A DNA stretch of 64,000 bases from Pseudomonas fluorescens (lineage in GTDB: Bacteria; Pseudomonadota; Gammaproteobacteria; Pseudomonadales; Pseudomonadaceae). The stretch covers positions 152,204 through 216,203 of the forward strand of contig NZ_LVEJ01000026.1 of assembly GCF_001648775.1 (NCBI RefSeq), read 5' to 3'. The notes under the pieces were generated by a model that did no database searches, was not told the DNA's origin, and saw only the letters and a program-made list of their open reading frames with translations. Shown here in pieces: positions 27,140-37,163 of this stretch. The position numbers and the translations under genes are program-made. Position 1 is the first letter of the stretch. Each line of letters opens with the position of its first letter.

Positions 27140-28093
27140 CTAGCTGAACTGTTCGCGGTATTGTGCGGGGGTCAGACCGAGCTTTTCTGCGAACAGCGAA
27201 CGCATGTGCCGCACGCTGCCGAAACCACTTTTGTATGCCACGGTTTTAAGCGGCAGATCACTGGTTTCCAACAGATTGCGTGCACAGTCGATGCGCGCAC
27301 TTTGCAGAAACTCCATCGGCGTCATGTTGATATCGCGGGTAAACAGCCGCGCGAAGTGCCGCGCACTCATGTTGGCAATGGAGGCCATGCGCTCGACCGT
27401 GAACGCTTCGTCGAGGTGTTCGAGCACGTAACTCTGCGCGCGGGTGATCGGCGTTTCCTGCGGTGCCACCGCCGCCATCAACGGACTGAACTGCGCTTGG
27501 CCGCCCTGCCGTTTCATCACCACCAGCAGGACTTTGGCCACGTCCTGCGCGAGTTTCTTGCCGTGATCGCGGGCGATAATTGCCAGCGCCATATCGATTC
27601 CCGCCGTGACGCCACCCGAGGTGATCAGATTGCGATCTTCGACATAGATCTGATCGTTCGCAACATGGGCTTTAGGGAAACCCTTGATCAGGCGCTCGGT
27701 GTAGTTCCAGTGCGTGGTCACACGGTAACCATCAAGCAGTCCGGCATGCCCCAGTACAAAAGCGCCGGTGCAGATCGAACCGTAATAATCGACCCGCTGG
27801 ACAGCGCGTTTGAGCCAGGCGAACAACGCCGGAAATTGTTGGTTGTAGGCACCGGGGCCGCCCGGTACCAGCAGCAGGTCATAACGATCGCTGTCGGCGT
27901 CGCCGATAGTCCGGTCGGCGTGCACCAGCACGCCGTTGGAGGCCCGCAGCGGACCATCCGCAGTGCCTAGCGTGATCAACTGATAATGCGCATCGGGTTT
28001 CAGGTAGCGATTGGCAACCGAAAAAACCTCCAGTGGCCCGGCCATGTCGAGCAGGAGAAAGTCGGGGAACAGCACCATTGCCACGGTTTTCAT
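27140..28093 (-). CDS. GlxA-type AraC regulator with DJ-1/PfpI-like domain
   Basis: 317 residues. The N-terminal class I amidotransferase-like domain (MVLFPDFLLLDMAGPLEVFS; nucleophile-elbow region YGSICTGAFVLGHAGLL) is joined to an AraC HTH (about 215-317; VERMASIANMSARHFARLFT). Members sense small amines or related ligands. It is divergent from the pirin gene, 216 bp apart, and may control it. Confidence 0.87.
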   Translation of the reverse strand: MKTVAMVLFPDFLLLDMAGPLEVFSVANRYLKPDAHYQLITLGTADGPLRASNGVLVHADRTIGDADSDRYDLLLVPGGPGAYNQQFPALFAWLKRAVQRVDYYGSICTGAFVLGHAGLLDGYRVTTHWNYTERLIKGFPKAHVANDQIYVEDRNLITSGGVTAGIDMALAIIARDHGKKLAQDVAKVLLVVMKRQGGQAQFSPLMAAVAPQETPITRAQSYVLEHLDEAFTVERMASIANMSARHFARLFTRDINMTPMEFLQSARIDCARNLLETSDLPLKTVAYKSGFGSVRHMRSLFAEKLGLTPAQYREQFS

Positions 28094-28309
28094 GGGAGGA
28101 CATCGCTTAAATCAGAGAGAGGCATAAGACACGCCAGGCATTATGGCCAAGTGCGGCACTTCGGGCGCAAAAGTTTGCGTGAGGGGCATCGCATAACTGT
28201 CAACCTGATCGGGACAGTCTTTCAATTTCCATCTACTTATTGCATCGCACAGTAACCAGTAACCTTCTCCTCACTCGGACGAATTCACGTCCCGCAAGGA
28301 GATTTCATC

Positions 28310-29032
28310 ATGCTGACCCTTCGCAAAGCCTCCGATCGTGGCCTCGCCAATCATGGCTGGTTGAAGTCGTTCCACACCTTTTCCTTCGCCAGCTACCGTG
28401 ACCCGCGTGAGCAAGGTTTCTCTGACCTGCTGGTGATCAACGATGACCGCGTCGCTGCCGGCAAAGGCTTCGGCCAACACCCTCATCGTGACATGGAGAT
28501 TTTTTCCTATGTGCTGGAGGGTGCGCTGGAACACAAGGACACGCTGGGCACTGGCTCGGTGATCCGCCCGGGTGACGTGCAATTGATGAGCGCCGGCAGC
28601 GGCGTGGCGCACAGCGAGTTCAACCATTCGGCGACCAAGCCAGTGCACTTCCTGCAGATATGGATTGTGCCGGAGGTCGCCGGTGCCAAACCGCGATATC
28701 AACAGGAGCATTTCAGCGCCGAGAAAAAACGCGGTCGTCTGCAGTTGATCATTTCGCCGGACGGCAAGCACGGTTCGCTCAAGGTGCGTCAGGATGCACG
28801 AGTCTTCGCCGGGCTGTTCGACGGCAAGGAAAGCGCCACGCTGGAACTGCCGGCCAACCGCTATGCCTATGTGCATGTCGCACGTGGCAGCGTTGAACTC
28901 AACGGCCAGCCATTGCGCGAAGGTGACGGCGTCCGGGTTCGCGAGGAACATTTGCTGACTTTGAGCAACGGTGTCGATGCCGAGGTGTTGGTGTTCGACT
29001 TGCGGCCGCAGGAATTGCCTGAGATGCCATGA
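28310..29032 (+). CDS. Pirin-family protein (YhhW-like quercetinase)
   Basis: 240 residues, ATG 28310 after AAGGAG. The bicupin metal ligands are present: His57 and His59 in GQHPHRDMEIF, His101 and Glu103 in SGVAHSEFN. Pirins of this type can open quercetin with O2, and others act as redox regulators. It has its own terminator and the GlxA-like regulator is divergent. Confidence 0.9.
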   Translation: MLTLRKASDRGLANHGWLKSFHTFSFASYRDPREQGFSDLLVINDDRVAAGKGFGQHPHRDMEIFSYVLEGALEHKDTLGTGSVIRPGDVQLMSAGSGVAHSEFNHSATKPVHFLQIWIVPEVAGAKPRYQQEHFSAEKKRGRLQLIISPDGKHGSLKVRQDARVFAGLFDGKESATLELPANRYAYVHVARGSVELNGQPLREGDGVRVREEHLLTLSNGVDAEVLVFDLRPQELPEMP

Positions 29033-29054
29033 CCTGGTACTTCAATGCTCACGA

Positions 29055-29081
29055 AAAACGGCCTTCTTTGAAGGCCGTTTT
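29055..29081. terminator. Bidirectional intrinsic terminator between pirin and the 29.1-kb gene
   Basis: 12-bp stem AAAACGGCCTTC / GAAGGCCGTTTT with TTT loop. A and T tracts on both sides let it serve both convergent genes. Confidence 0.85.
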
Positions 29082-29567
29082 CTATTGTGCTGATTCGGGA
29101 GCTTGTTGCGAAGCAGGTCTTGGTGCGCCTATATCTTTACCTACCTGGATCGCCGCGAGTGTCGTCTGCAAGGTGGTTAACACCGCTGCCTGATTGGCGA
29201 AGTGCGCCCCCACGACGACGGTGATCATTCCGAGAAAATGGACGGCTGTCGTCGCCCAGTAATGCGCCTTCACTGTCGAGGCCTGTTTGATGGCTTCTTT
29301 TGATTCTTCGGCGATCCGTTGTACACCGTCCCACATCAGATCGTATCGTTTATCCCTCTCCATTTGAGCCTTGTCTCGCTCAGTCTGAGTCAACAGGTAA
29401 GCATCAATTCTCGCCGACACACCCTCGACCCGGGCGTCCATCCTGGTCTCAATGGTTTCGATCCTGGCATTGAATTCTTCACGGCTTATAGGGTTCATGG
29501 CTTGGGTATTCCGACTTTTACTCGATAGATCACTGATTGAATTTTGACTGAATTCCGTGGTTTTCAA
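29082..29567 (-). CDS. Hypothetical coiled-coil protein with one membrane helix
   Basis: 161 residues from TTG 29567, preferred because AGGAAGG lies 7-8 nt upstream; ATG at codon 24 is the alternative. Residues 30-75 are a heptad-like coiled coil (REEFNARIETIETRMDARVE). One helix follows near 105-125 (TTAVHFLGMITVVVGAHFA). No family is recognised and neighbours give no hint. Confidence 0.65.
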   Translation of the reverse strand: MKTTEFSQNSISDLSSKSRNTQAMNPISREEFNARIETIETRMDARVEGVSARIDAYLLTQTERDKAQMERDKRYDLMWDGVQRIAEESKEAIKQASTVKAHYWATTAVHFLGMITVVVGAHFANQAAVLTTLQTTLAAIQVGKDIGAPRPASQQAPESAQ

Positions 29568-29614
29568 TTCGACACCTTCCTGGGTCTAGCGATACCGTCC
29601 CTGGTCTTAAAGCG

Positions 29615-29720
29615 GTGAGAGTCCAACGTCCCTCACGAGCTGACGAAAACAATAGGCCGCATCCAGAATGCTTACAAGCCGGGAGATTCTGCCTCTGGTG
29701 TAGGCCGTTTCGTCAGAGGC
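29615..29720. other. Structured intergenic segment, possible RNA element
   Basis: Three inverted repeats lie within 106 bp: GTGAG/CTCAC (29615-29636), CTGACGAAA (29640-29648) with TTTCGTCAG (29708-29716), and GCCTCTG/CAGAGGC (29691-29720). The last two are mutually exclusive, as in a switch. It lies between two minus-strand genes. No known RNA family is recognised. Confidence 0.35.
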
Positions 29721-29745
29721 TGTAGCCGTGCCAAAGAACGTCTCC

Positions 29746-30621
29746 CTAGTCATTCTCCGATGCGAACACGTCGACAATCTGCTCAATCACCGCCCTCACC
29801 CGCGCGGTATGCCGCAGATCCGCGTGGGTCACCAACCACACTTCGTACGGCAGCGGTCGAGTGCGTTGCGGCCAGAGTCTGATCAGGCCATCGCGCTCGC
29901 CCATGTACACCGGGATTTCTCCTACACCTAAACCTGCTGCAATCGAACGGCGCACGAGCAGGCTGGAACTGAGGCTGGCGACGATGCGGCCGCGACTTAG
30001 CGGCTCCGACACCAGGGTCAGGTCCTTTTTGCTTTGCAGATACGGTTGATAGACCACCAGATCATGCCTCTCGAATGCCGTGTCCGGCTGCGGCACGCCA
30101 TTAGCATCGATATACGCTTGGGAAGCGAACAGCCCCACCGGCCATCGGGCGATTCGCCGGGCGATCAGGTCAGGGTTGTCCGGCCGGGTGTTGCGCACCG
30201 CGATATCCGCCTCGCGCTTGGCCAGGCTGAGGATCTGCGTGGACGCATCCAGCTGCACTCGTACGTCCGGGTGCTGCTCGTGCAAACGGGCAATGGCCGG
30301 AATCAGAAAGTCGATGGCCAGCGAATCGGTGGTACTGACGCGCACCGTGCCGGTCAGGCGATCGTCCAGACCTTGAATCTGCCGCTCCAGCTCCAGCGCC
30401 GAATGCTCCATTTTCTCCACGCTTTTAAGCGCTGCTTCGCCGACCGCCGTCAACGCATAGCCGTCGGAGGTGCGCAAAAACAACGTCGCGCTCAGGGACT
30501 TTTCCAGTGCCGTGATCCGTCGTCCGACCGTAGCCTGATCCACTCCCAGCACCCGCGCTGCGCCGCGCAGCGTCGACTCGCGGCAAACGGCAAGAAATAC
30601 CCGTGCGTCATCCCAATTCAT
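29746..30621 (-). CDS. LysR-family transcriptional regulator
   Basis: 291 residues, ATG 30621. HTH at about 18-47 (LRGAARVLGVDQATVGRRITALEKSL) followed by a substrate domain. It is divergent from the YbfB-like transporter at 30733 (111 bp), a common LysR-target arrangement, so control of the transporter and downstream oxidoreductase is likely. Confidence 0.88.
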   Translation of the reverse strand: MNWDDARVFLAVCRESTLRGAARVLGVDQATVGRRITALEKSLSATLFLRTSDGYALTAVGEAALKSVEKMEHSALELERQIQGLDDRLTGTVRVSTTDSLAIDFLIPAIARLHEQHPDVRVQLDASTQILSLAKREADIAVRNTRPDNPDLIARRIARWPVGLFASQAYIDANGVPQPDTAFERHDLVVYQPYLQSKKDLTLVSEPLSRGRIVASLSSSLLVRRSIAAGLGVGEIPVYMGERDGLIRLWPQRTRPLPYEVWLVTHADLRHTARVRAVIEQIVDVFASEND

Positions 30622-30732
30622 GCTGCCTCCGTATGATGCAAATACGCATCAGCGTGCCGCTTAATCGCTGCATTAACGCAGCAACGATAGCCGATATGCT
30701 GAACGCCATAAACCTTCCGCGAGATCGCTATC

Positions 30733-31932
30733 ATGCGCACTTCAAACTCCACCGGTATCTGGCTGCCGATCTTTGCCGGCCTCTGCGCCAGCCTGGTCAG
30801 CATCGGACTGGCGCGTTTCGCTTACACGCCGTTGATTCCTTCGCTGATTGAGGCGCAGTGGTTCAGCGCCAATGATGTGGTCTACCTCGGTGCGGCCAAT
30901 CTGGTGGGCTACCTGATCGGCGCCCTGCTCGGCCGGCCGACAGCGCGCCAGCTCGGCAATAAAAATGCCCTGCGGCTGATGATGCTGGTGGTCACGGCGG
31001 CATTTTTTGCCTGCGCGTTTCCGTTGTCGGTGAGCTGGTTCTTTGGTTGGCGGCTGCTGTCGGGGATTGCCGGTGGCGCGATCATGGTGCTGGTGGCCGC
31101 GACCGTACTGCCACACGTTCCGGCGGCGCGTAAAGGATTGGCCAGTGGCGCGATCTTTCTTGGCATCGGTCTTGGCATTGCCGGTTCCGGGACGCTGGTG
31201 CCGCCGCTGTTGAGCCTGGGTTTGCAGGCGACATGGCTGGGCCTGGGCGCATTGGCCCTGTTGCTGACTGCGCTGAGCTGGTTCGGTTGGCCGTCCGATT
31301 TTGCGCACCCGGTGGCTGCGCACGAAACGGCGTCCGTTGAACCGACTCCGCGCGCTGTCTACGTGCTGTTCGCCCAATATGCCTTTATGGCCGCTGGTCT
31401 GGTGCCGGCGATGGTGTTTCTGGTGGATTACGTGGCGCGTGGACTCGGCGCGGGGGCACATATCGGCGCGCTGATCTGGGTGATGTACGGTTTGGGCGCG
31501 ATTGTCGGCCCGGTGAGTTATGGCTTTCTTGCCGATCAGCTTGGCGCACGTTCCGGCATTCGCCTGGTGCTGGTGGTGCAGGCGGTTGCCCTTGGGTTGC
31601 TGGCGCTGACTCACTCGTTCCTGGCGCTGGCGTTGCTGGCGGTGATTCTCGGTTCATTTCCACCCGGCATCGTGCCGCTGGCGCTGGCCCGCGTGCATGA
31701 GCTGGTGCCGGAGCATCATCGCCAGCAAATCGCCTGGAGCCGTGCCACGGTGTCGTTCGCTACGTTTCAGGCGCTGGCCGGATTTGCCTATTCGGCGCTG
31801 TTCAATGCCAGCGGCGGTCACCACGCGTTGTTGTTCGTTATTGCCGCTGGCGCGATCGTCGTGGCGTTGCTGCTGGAGCAAGCCATGAAATGGCTGCCCG
31901 CCCCGGTTGAGCCGCGCTGCTGCGCAAATTGA
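30733..31932 (+). CDS. YbfB/YjiJ-family MFS transporter
   Basis: 399 residues, about 12 membrane helices. The start FAGLCASLVSIGLARFAYTP and the loop motif GRPTARQLGNKNAL are typical of the YbfB/YjiJ group. The substrate is unknown. The quinone oxidoreductase gene starts 60 bp downstream. Confidence 0.87.
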   Translation: MRTSNSTGIWLPIFAGLCASLVSIGLARFAYTPLIPSLIEAQWFSANDVVYLGAANLVGYLIGALLGRPTARQLGNKNALRLMMLVVTAAFFACAFPLSVSWFFGWRLLSGIAGGAIMVLVAATVLPHVPAARKGLASGAIFLGIGLGIAGSGTLVPPLLSLGLQATWLGLGALALLLTALSWFGWPSDFAHPVAAHETASVEPTPRAVYVLFAQYAFMAAGLVPAMVFLVDYVARGLGAGAHIGALIWVMYGLGAIVGPVSYGFLADQLGARSGIRLVLVVQAVALGLLALTHSFLALALLAVILGSFPPGIVPLALARVHELVPEHHRQQIAWSRATVSFATFQALAGFAYSALFNASGGHHALLFVIAAGAIVVALLLEQAMKWLPAPVEPRCCAN

Positions 31933-31992
31933 AGGGAATCATTGCCTGCTCGGCAGGCTCCCACTTACACAACTCAAGCCAAGAGAAACGAC

Positions 31993-32991
31993 ATGTCCCT
32001 GCCCAATGAAATGACTCGAATCGAAATCACCGAACCCGGAGGCCCCGAGGTCCTGCAACCCAAACGCGTGGCGCTGCCGGTCGCCGCACAAGGCGAAGTG
32101 CTGATCCGCGTGCACGCCGCCGGGATCAACCGGCCGGATGCTTTGCAGCGTGCCGGTAAGTACCCGATGAAACCCGGGATGAACCCGATCCCCGGGCTGG
32201 AGGTTGCCGGCGAAGTCGTGGCAATCGGGGCGGGTGTCAGCCAGTTCGCCGTGGGCGACAAAGTCTGCGCGCTGACCAATGGCGGCGGTTATGCCGAGTA
32301 CTGCGCTGTCCCGGCCGGTCAGACCCTGCCGATTCCCGACGGCCTGGACTGGGTGCACGCCGCCGCGATCCCGGAAACGTTCTTCACTGTGTGGGCCAAC
32401 CTGTTCGGCCTCGGCGGCGCCAGCCGTGGTCAACGCGCATTGATTCACGGTGGCACCAGCGGCATCGGCACTACCGCACTGATGCTGTGCCGCGAGTTCG
32501 GTATTGAAGCGTTTGCCACCGCCGGCAGCCAGGACAAATGCGCAGCGATCAGCAAGCTTGGCGGCTTGCCGATCAACTATCGCGAGGAAGAGTTCGCCCA
32601 AGTCATCGCCGAAAAAACCGCAGGCCAGGGCGTCAATGTGATCCTCGACATCATGGGCGGCTCGTACCTCAACGCTAACGTCAGTGCCCTGGCGATGGAT
32701 GGTCGACTGGTCATGCTTGGCTTCCTCGGCGGTGCGCGGGCCAACGACTTTGATCTGCTGGCGATGATGGCCAAACGCGCGGTGATCACCGGCTCGCTGT
32801 TGCGCGCGCGCACCGCTGTTGAAAAAGCCGCGATTGCCGATCAATTGCGTGAGCACGTATGGCCGGCGCTGGTTGCCGGGCGTTGCCTGCCGATGATCGA
32901 CAAGGTTTATTCACTCAACGACGCGGCTCAGGCTCACGCGCACATGGAGGCTGGCGACCATATCGGCAAGATCGTGCTGCAGGTGGCCTGA
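31993..32991 (+). CDS. NAD(P)H:quinone oxidoreductase, zeta-crystallin/PIG3 type
   Basis: 332 residues from ATG 31993 (the longer frame start at 31942 has no ribosome site). GroES-like domain (HAAGINRPDALQRAGKYP) and NADP-binding Rossmann motif HGGTSGIGTTA are present; no catalytic zinc ligands are seen, as expected for the quinone-reductase branch. It reduces quinones or other electrophilic carbonyls in the cytoplasm. Confidence 0.88.
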   Translation: MSLPNEMTRIEITEPGGPEVLQPKRVALPVAAQGEVLIRVHAAGINRPDALQRAGKYPMKPGMNPIPGLEVAGEVVAIGAGVSQFAVGDKVCALTNGGGYAEYCAVPAGQTLPIPDGLDWVHAAAIPETFFTVWANLFGLGGASRGQRALIHGGTSGIGTTALMLCREFGIEAFATAGSQDKCAAISKLGGLPINYREEEFAQVIAEKTAGQGVNVILDIMGGSYLNANVSALAMDGRLVMLGFLGGARANDFDLLAMMAKRAVITGSLLRARTAVEKAAIADQLREHVWPALVAGRCLPMIDKVYSLNDAAQAHAHMEAGDHIGKIVLQVA

Positions 32992-33088
32992 GTCGCTGCA
33001 GCATTTTGTAATCGTTACGCAGGGACGGCGGTCGAAAATCTCACGCGCAGGCCGAGGCATCTGGTAAAAAGCGTTCTTTGTCTGCGCC

Positions 33089-34048
33089 ATGGTGAAACGT
33101 TTAATGTTCCTGTCCTTCATGACGCGTCTGCGCCGCCGTCGTTTGGTGTTCGCCTGCATGGCCGCTTTGATAATCGGCGTGCCGACGAGTTGTGCCGTGC
33201 TGGAACACACCGAGCGCAAACTGCTGTTTCGCATCGAACCGGGGACGGCCGGCTGGTATCACGGCTTACCCGGCAGCGTGCAGGAACTCGATCTGCAACC
33301 GAAGAGTTTCAAGGCCGGGGAAAACATTCACGCCTGGTGGTGGCCGGCGGAAAAGGCTAATGCGCCGGCGATTCTCTATCTGCACGGGGTGCGTTGGAAC
33401 CTGACCGGACAGTTGTTCCGCATCGAGCAATTGCGCGCAGCGGGCTACTCGGTGCTGGCTATCGATTACCGCGGGTTCGGCCAGAGCAAGGGTGATTTAC
33501 CCTCGGAAAGCAGTGTTTACGAAGATGCACGGGTGGCGTGGGAACGCTTCAAACTGTTGCAACCGGATCCGAACAAACGCCTGATCTACGGCCACTCGTT
33601 GGGTGGTGCCGTGGCTATCGATCTGGCCGCAGAACTTGGCCAGGACGCGGCCCGTGATAAAACGCCGTTGCCCGTACGCGGACTGGTGATCGAATCGACG
33701 TTCACCTCGCTGGCCGATGTTGCTGCTGCCGTGGCCAACACCTCACTGCCCGTACGCTGGCTGCTGTCGCAGAAATTCGATTCGATCGACAAGATCGCCG
33801 ACATTCACATGCCGCTGCTGGTGGTCCACGGTTTGGCGGACGCTTTTGTGCCGCCGCGTTTCAGCGAGCAACTGTTCAACGCCGCGCAACAACCCAAGCG
33901 TTTGCTGTTGGTGCCGGGCGCGACGCATAACAACAGCATGGCGCTGGGTGGGCAGAATTACCGCAAGGCGCTCGACAGCCTGATGCAGAGCAAGCCGGCC
34001 CCTCGGGTGGCCGGGCCTGCGACCGTGCGCAGCGGGCGGGACACTTAA
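33089..34048 (+). CDS. Membrane-anchored alpha/beta hydrolase
   Basis: 319 residues from ATG 33089, with later ATGs at 33104 and 33119 possible. An N-terminal hydrophobic segment ends with VPTSCAV, resembling a weak lipobox. Nucleophile GHSLGG, Asp in VHGLADAFVPP and His in PGATHNNS complete the triad. It resembles YfhR/BEM46-like serine hydrolases. Its stop overlaps the convergent ABC exporter stop by 4 bp. Substrate unknown. Confidence 0.83.
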   Translation: MVKRLMFLSFMTRLRRRRLVFACMAALIIGVPTSCAVLEHTERKLLFRIEPGTAGWYHGLPGSVQELDLQPKSFKAGENIHAWWWPAEKANAPAILYLHGVRWNLTGQLFRIEQLRAAGYSVLAIDYRGFGQSKGDLPSESSVYEDARVAWERFKLLQPDPNKRLIYGHSLGGAVAIDLAAELGQDAARDKTPLPVRGLVIESTFTSLADVAAAVANTSLPVRWLLSQKFDSIDKIADIHMPLLVVHGLADAFVPPRFSEQLFNAAQQPKRLLLVPGATHNNSMALGGQNYRKALDSLMQSKPAPRVAGPATVRSGRDT

Positions 34049-35856
34049 CGGTAGCCGCGAGCCTGCAAATCGAACAATTGCGCGTAATGCCCGTCGGCGG
34101 CGATCAGTTGATCGTGGCCGCCCTGCTCCAGAATTTGCCCTTGTTGCAACACGATGATGTGGTCAGCATTGCGCACGCTGGAAAAGCGATGGGAAATCAG
34201 CAACGTCATGCGACCTTCGCTGTGCTGGCTGAAATGCTCAAACACTGCCGCCTCGGCCGCCGGATCGAGGGCGGACGTCGGTTCATCGAGGATCAGAATG
34301 TCGGCATCACGGCGCATATACGCGCGGGACAAGGCAATCTTCTGCCACTGCCCGCCAGACAACTCCTGGCCGCCGGCAAACCAGCGTCCCAACTGCGTGG
34401 CATAACCCTTGTCGAGCCCTTCGATGAAGGGTGCCGCCATGCCTTGGGCAGCGGCCTCCTGCCAGCGCTGCGCGTCGTTGAACGCCAAAGTATCGCCGAC
34501 GCCGATATTTTCTCCGACGCTGAACTGATAGCGGATGTAGTCCTGAAAAATCACGCCAATGCGCCGCCGTAGCACGGTTTCCTGCCAATCCTGCAAATCG
34601 CTGCCGTCGAGCAGAATGCGTCCTTGATCGGGGCGGTAGAGCCGCGTCAGTAACTTGATCAGTGTGGTCTTGCCAGAGCCACTCTCCCCGACCAGCGCCA
34701 CGCTCTTGCCGGGCACCAGTTGCAGATCAATGTTTTCCAGCGCTGGCCGACTGGCACCCGGATACCGGAAACCGACGTTCTCGAAACGCAAACCATCGCC
34801 CGGGCGGACCCCGACCGTCAGGTGGCCGGTTTCGACCTGAACCGGTTCGGCCAGGTATTCATAAAGACTGGTCAGATAGAGGCCGTCTTCGTACAAGCCG
34901 CTGATCGCACTCAGACTGCTGCTCACCGCGCTTTGGCCCTGCTTGAACAGCACCAGATACATGGTCATCTGACCGAGGCTGATCTGGCCATGCACGGCAT
35001 CAATCACCACCCAGGCATAGGCCACGTAAAAAGCCGCGGTACCGAGCAGACCGAGCCCGAAGCCCCAACCATCGCGCCGCAGCGTCAAACGGCGGTCTTC
35101 GGCATACAGCCTGGCGAACGTGTCACGGTAGCGTTGCAGTAACAGCGGTGCAAAGCCGAACAGCTTGACCTCTTTGATATAGGTTTCGTGGGACAGCAAG
35201 GTTTCGATGTAGCTCTGCTGCCGACTCTCCGGCGCGCGGCGGGTGAACAGACGAAAGGCGTCCCCGGAAAAATGCGCCTCGGCAAAGAACACCGGCAACG
35301 CACCGACCACCAGCAGCACCAGCGCCCAAGGGGAAAAATGCACCAACAGCACACCAAAGCTGATCAGCATGATCAGGTTTTGAATCAAACCCAGCGACTT
35401 CATGACCAGCGCCAGTGGCCGGGTCGAAGCCTCGCGACGGACACGCACCAGTTTGTCGTAGAACTCGGAGTTCTCGAACTGCACCAGTGACAGGGTCTGC
35501 GCTTTCTGCAAAATCAGCGTGTTGACCTTCTGCCCCAGTTGCACGCGCAACAGCGACTGTTGTACCGACAGTGCCCGTTGTGTGCCGGACAACAGCGCCA
35601 ACACCCCGGCCTCCATCAACACATAACGCAACACTGGCCACAGCGGCGCACTGCCGTGTTGGGCGTGCAACTGCATCGCGGCAACAACCGCATCGACAAT
35701 CCGTTGCCCCAACCATGCCGCCAGTGCCGGCAGCAAACCGGCCACCAACGTTGCCAGCACCAGCCCTAGAAACAAGCCACGCGACGTTCCCCAGACCAGT
35801 CGCATGGCTCGCTGCGCCTGATCAAACAAAGAGGTGATACGCGATAGATCAGGCAT
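34045..35856 (-). CDS. ABC exporter, fused permease and ATPase
   Basis: 603 residues. Membrane domain about 1-330 and nucleotide-binding domain about 355-600 with Walker A GESGSGKTT, Q-loop FQDY, signature LSGGQ, Walker B ILILDEP and H-loop ISHRFSS. A half-transporter that should act as a homodimer. The substrate is not indicated by neighbours. Confidence 0.87.
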   Translation of the reverse strand: MPDLSRITSLFDQAQRAMRLVWGTSRGLFLGLVLATLVAGLLPALAAWLGQRIVDAVVAAMQLHAQHGSAPLWPVLRYVLMEAGVLALLSGTQRALSVQQSLLRVQLGQKVNTLILQKAQTLSLVQFENSEFYDKLVRVRREASTRPLALVMKSLGLIQNLIMLISFGVLLVHFSPWALVLLVVGALPVFFAEAHFSGDAFRLFTRRAPESRQQSYIETLLSHETYIKEVKLFGFAPLLLQRYRDTFARLYAEDRRLTLRRDGWGFGLGLLGTAAFYVAYAWVVIDAVHGQISLGQMTMYLVLFKQGQSAVSSSLSAISGLYEDGLYLTSLYEYLAEPVQVETGHLTVGVRPGDGLRFENVGFRYPGASRPALENIDLQLVPGKSVALVGESGSGKTTLIKLLTRLYRPDQGRILLDGSDLQDWQETVLRRRIGVIFQDYIRYQFSVGENIGVGDTLAFNDAQRWQEAAAQGMAAPFIEGLDKGYATQLGRWFAGGQELSGGQWQKIALSRAYMRRDADILILDEPTSALDPAAEAAVFEHFSQHSEGRMTLLISHRFSSVRNADHIIVLQQGQILEQGGHDQLIAADGHYAQLFDLQARGYR

Positions 35857-35980
35857 GCGGTAATAAGCTCTGCAGATGATGACAGTGGCTCATGGTACTC
35901 CAGCGCCACCACTGAATTTCACACCGCAAAGGTTCCTCGGCATACTGGCGCCCTCCCCGACACCACGAAAAGGACTGCGT

Positions 35981-36568
35981 GTGTTAACCCGCCCCAAAGC
36001 TCTATGGATTTACTACCTGATCTGCTGGCTTGCCGCGCTGTCACTGCTGGCGCACATCGTTTTCACTGACTGGAAGCTATTGAAACCGACCGACGTCGGC
36101 GGCACCTTGATGGGCGGCATGAATGGACTAGTGCTCAACGGTGGCTGGCTCATGGCCGTGACGGGGTTGTTGTTGACCTTGATCTTGCGCGCGCCGGGAT
36201 CGATTTTTGCCTGCGTCGGCGCAGGCGTTTCTACCTTGGGCATTGGCTCCTTTTGCTATCTCAACTATCCAGACAATGCGGATCAGTTGATCTATAGCGT
36301 CAGTCCAGACGAAATCGGCCGAGCCATGTTGACCGGTGCAGCCTTTGTGGCCTTGGGGCTGTTCCTGCGCCCGCGCTTCAAGACCACCGCTCTACCGTCC
36401 CGCCCTCTCCTCATCGGTCAGTTGGTCGTGGCACTGCTGATCGCTCTGGTGTTTGTCGGGTTTCCGATAAACAACGCCCTGCAAAAGCCGCTGCCGAGTT
36501 GCGCATTCGATAAACAAGGCCATCAATTGTCAATTTGCCTGGGCAACGATCGCGTCATCTTCGATTAG
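35981..36568 (+). CDS. Hypothetical four-helix membrane protein
   Basis: 195 residues from GTG 35981, chosen because AAAAGGA lies 5 nt upstream; the frame is open to 35876. Helices at about residues 8-28, 55-75, 80-100 and 150-175 (MAVTGLLLTLILRA; LIGQLVVALLIALVFVGF). The C-terminal tail carries two Cys (SCAFDKQGHQLSICLG) that could form a disulfide. No family recognised. Confidence 0.68.
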   Translation: MLTRPKALWIYYLICWLAALSLLAHIVFTDWKLLKPTDVGGTLMGGMNGLVLNGGWLMAVTGLLLTLILRAPGSIFACVGAGVSTLGIGSFCYLNYPDNADQLIYSVSPDEIGRAMLTGAAFVALGLFLRPRFKTTALPSRPLLIGQLVVALLIALVFVGFPINNALQKPLPSCAFDKQGHQLSICLGNDRVIFD

Positions 36569-36727
36569 GTAGCCCAGTGCAGTGCTAAGCCCAGCATTTC
36601 TCATAAGAAAAACGTCTGGAAGACTCTGCCCGTCCCGACGTCCAACGCTCTGCTATGTTTTAACCGCCCAACGCGGAACCCGGCGAACCCCCGCCACGCT
36701 CCGCGCCTGACTGCCGGGAGCAGAGAC

Positions 36728-37141
36728 ATGAAAATCAACCCGTACCTGATCTTCAATGGTGACTGCCGTGATGCGTTCACCTTTTACGAGCAAGCCTTGC
36801 AGGGAAAACTCGAGGCCATGATGACCTTCGGCGAAACACCCGCCGCCGAGCATGTGCCGAAAGAGCACCACCACTTGATCATTCACACCTGCCTGAAAGT
36901 CGGCGATCAAATGATCATGGCCTCGGACACCACGCCCGATCGGCCGACTCAAGGCATGAGCGGCTGCTCGATTTCGTTGAACGTCGACAGCATTGCCGAG
37001 GCCGAGCGAGTGTTCAACGCACTGGCCAAGGACGGTCGCGTCGACATGCCGCTGGAAGCGACCTTCTGGGCCGCACGCTTCGGCATGTTGGTGGATCGCT
37101 TTGGCGTGGCGTGGATGGTCAATTGCGAAAGCGAAAAGTGA
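36728..37141 (+). CDS. VOC-family (PhnB/glyoxalase-like) protein
   Basis: 137 residues, ATG 36728 after GGGAG. The YLIFNGDCRDAFTFYEQAL opening and FGMLVDRFGVAWMVNCE ending are the PhnB-like pattern. Likely a small metal-binding or ligand-binding dimer; function unknown. A terminator follows. Confidence 0.88.
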   Translation: MKINPYLIFNGDCRDAFTFYEQALQGKLEAMMTFGETPAAEHVPKEHHHLIIHTCLKVGDQMIMASDTTPDRPTQGMSGCSISLNVDSIAEAERVFNALAKDGRVDMPLEATFWAARFGMLVDRFGVAWMVNCESEK

Positions 37142-37163
37142 CGCTGAGATTTCGTCAGGCATG

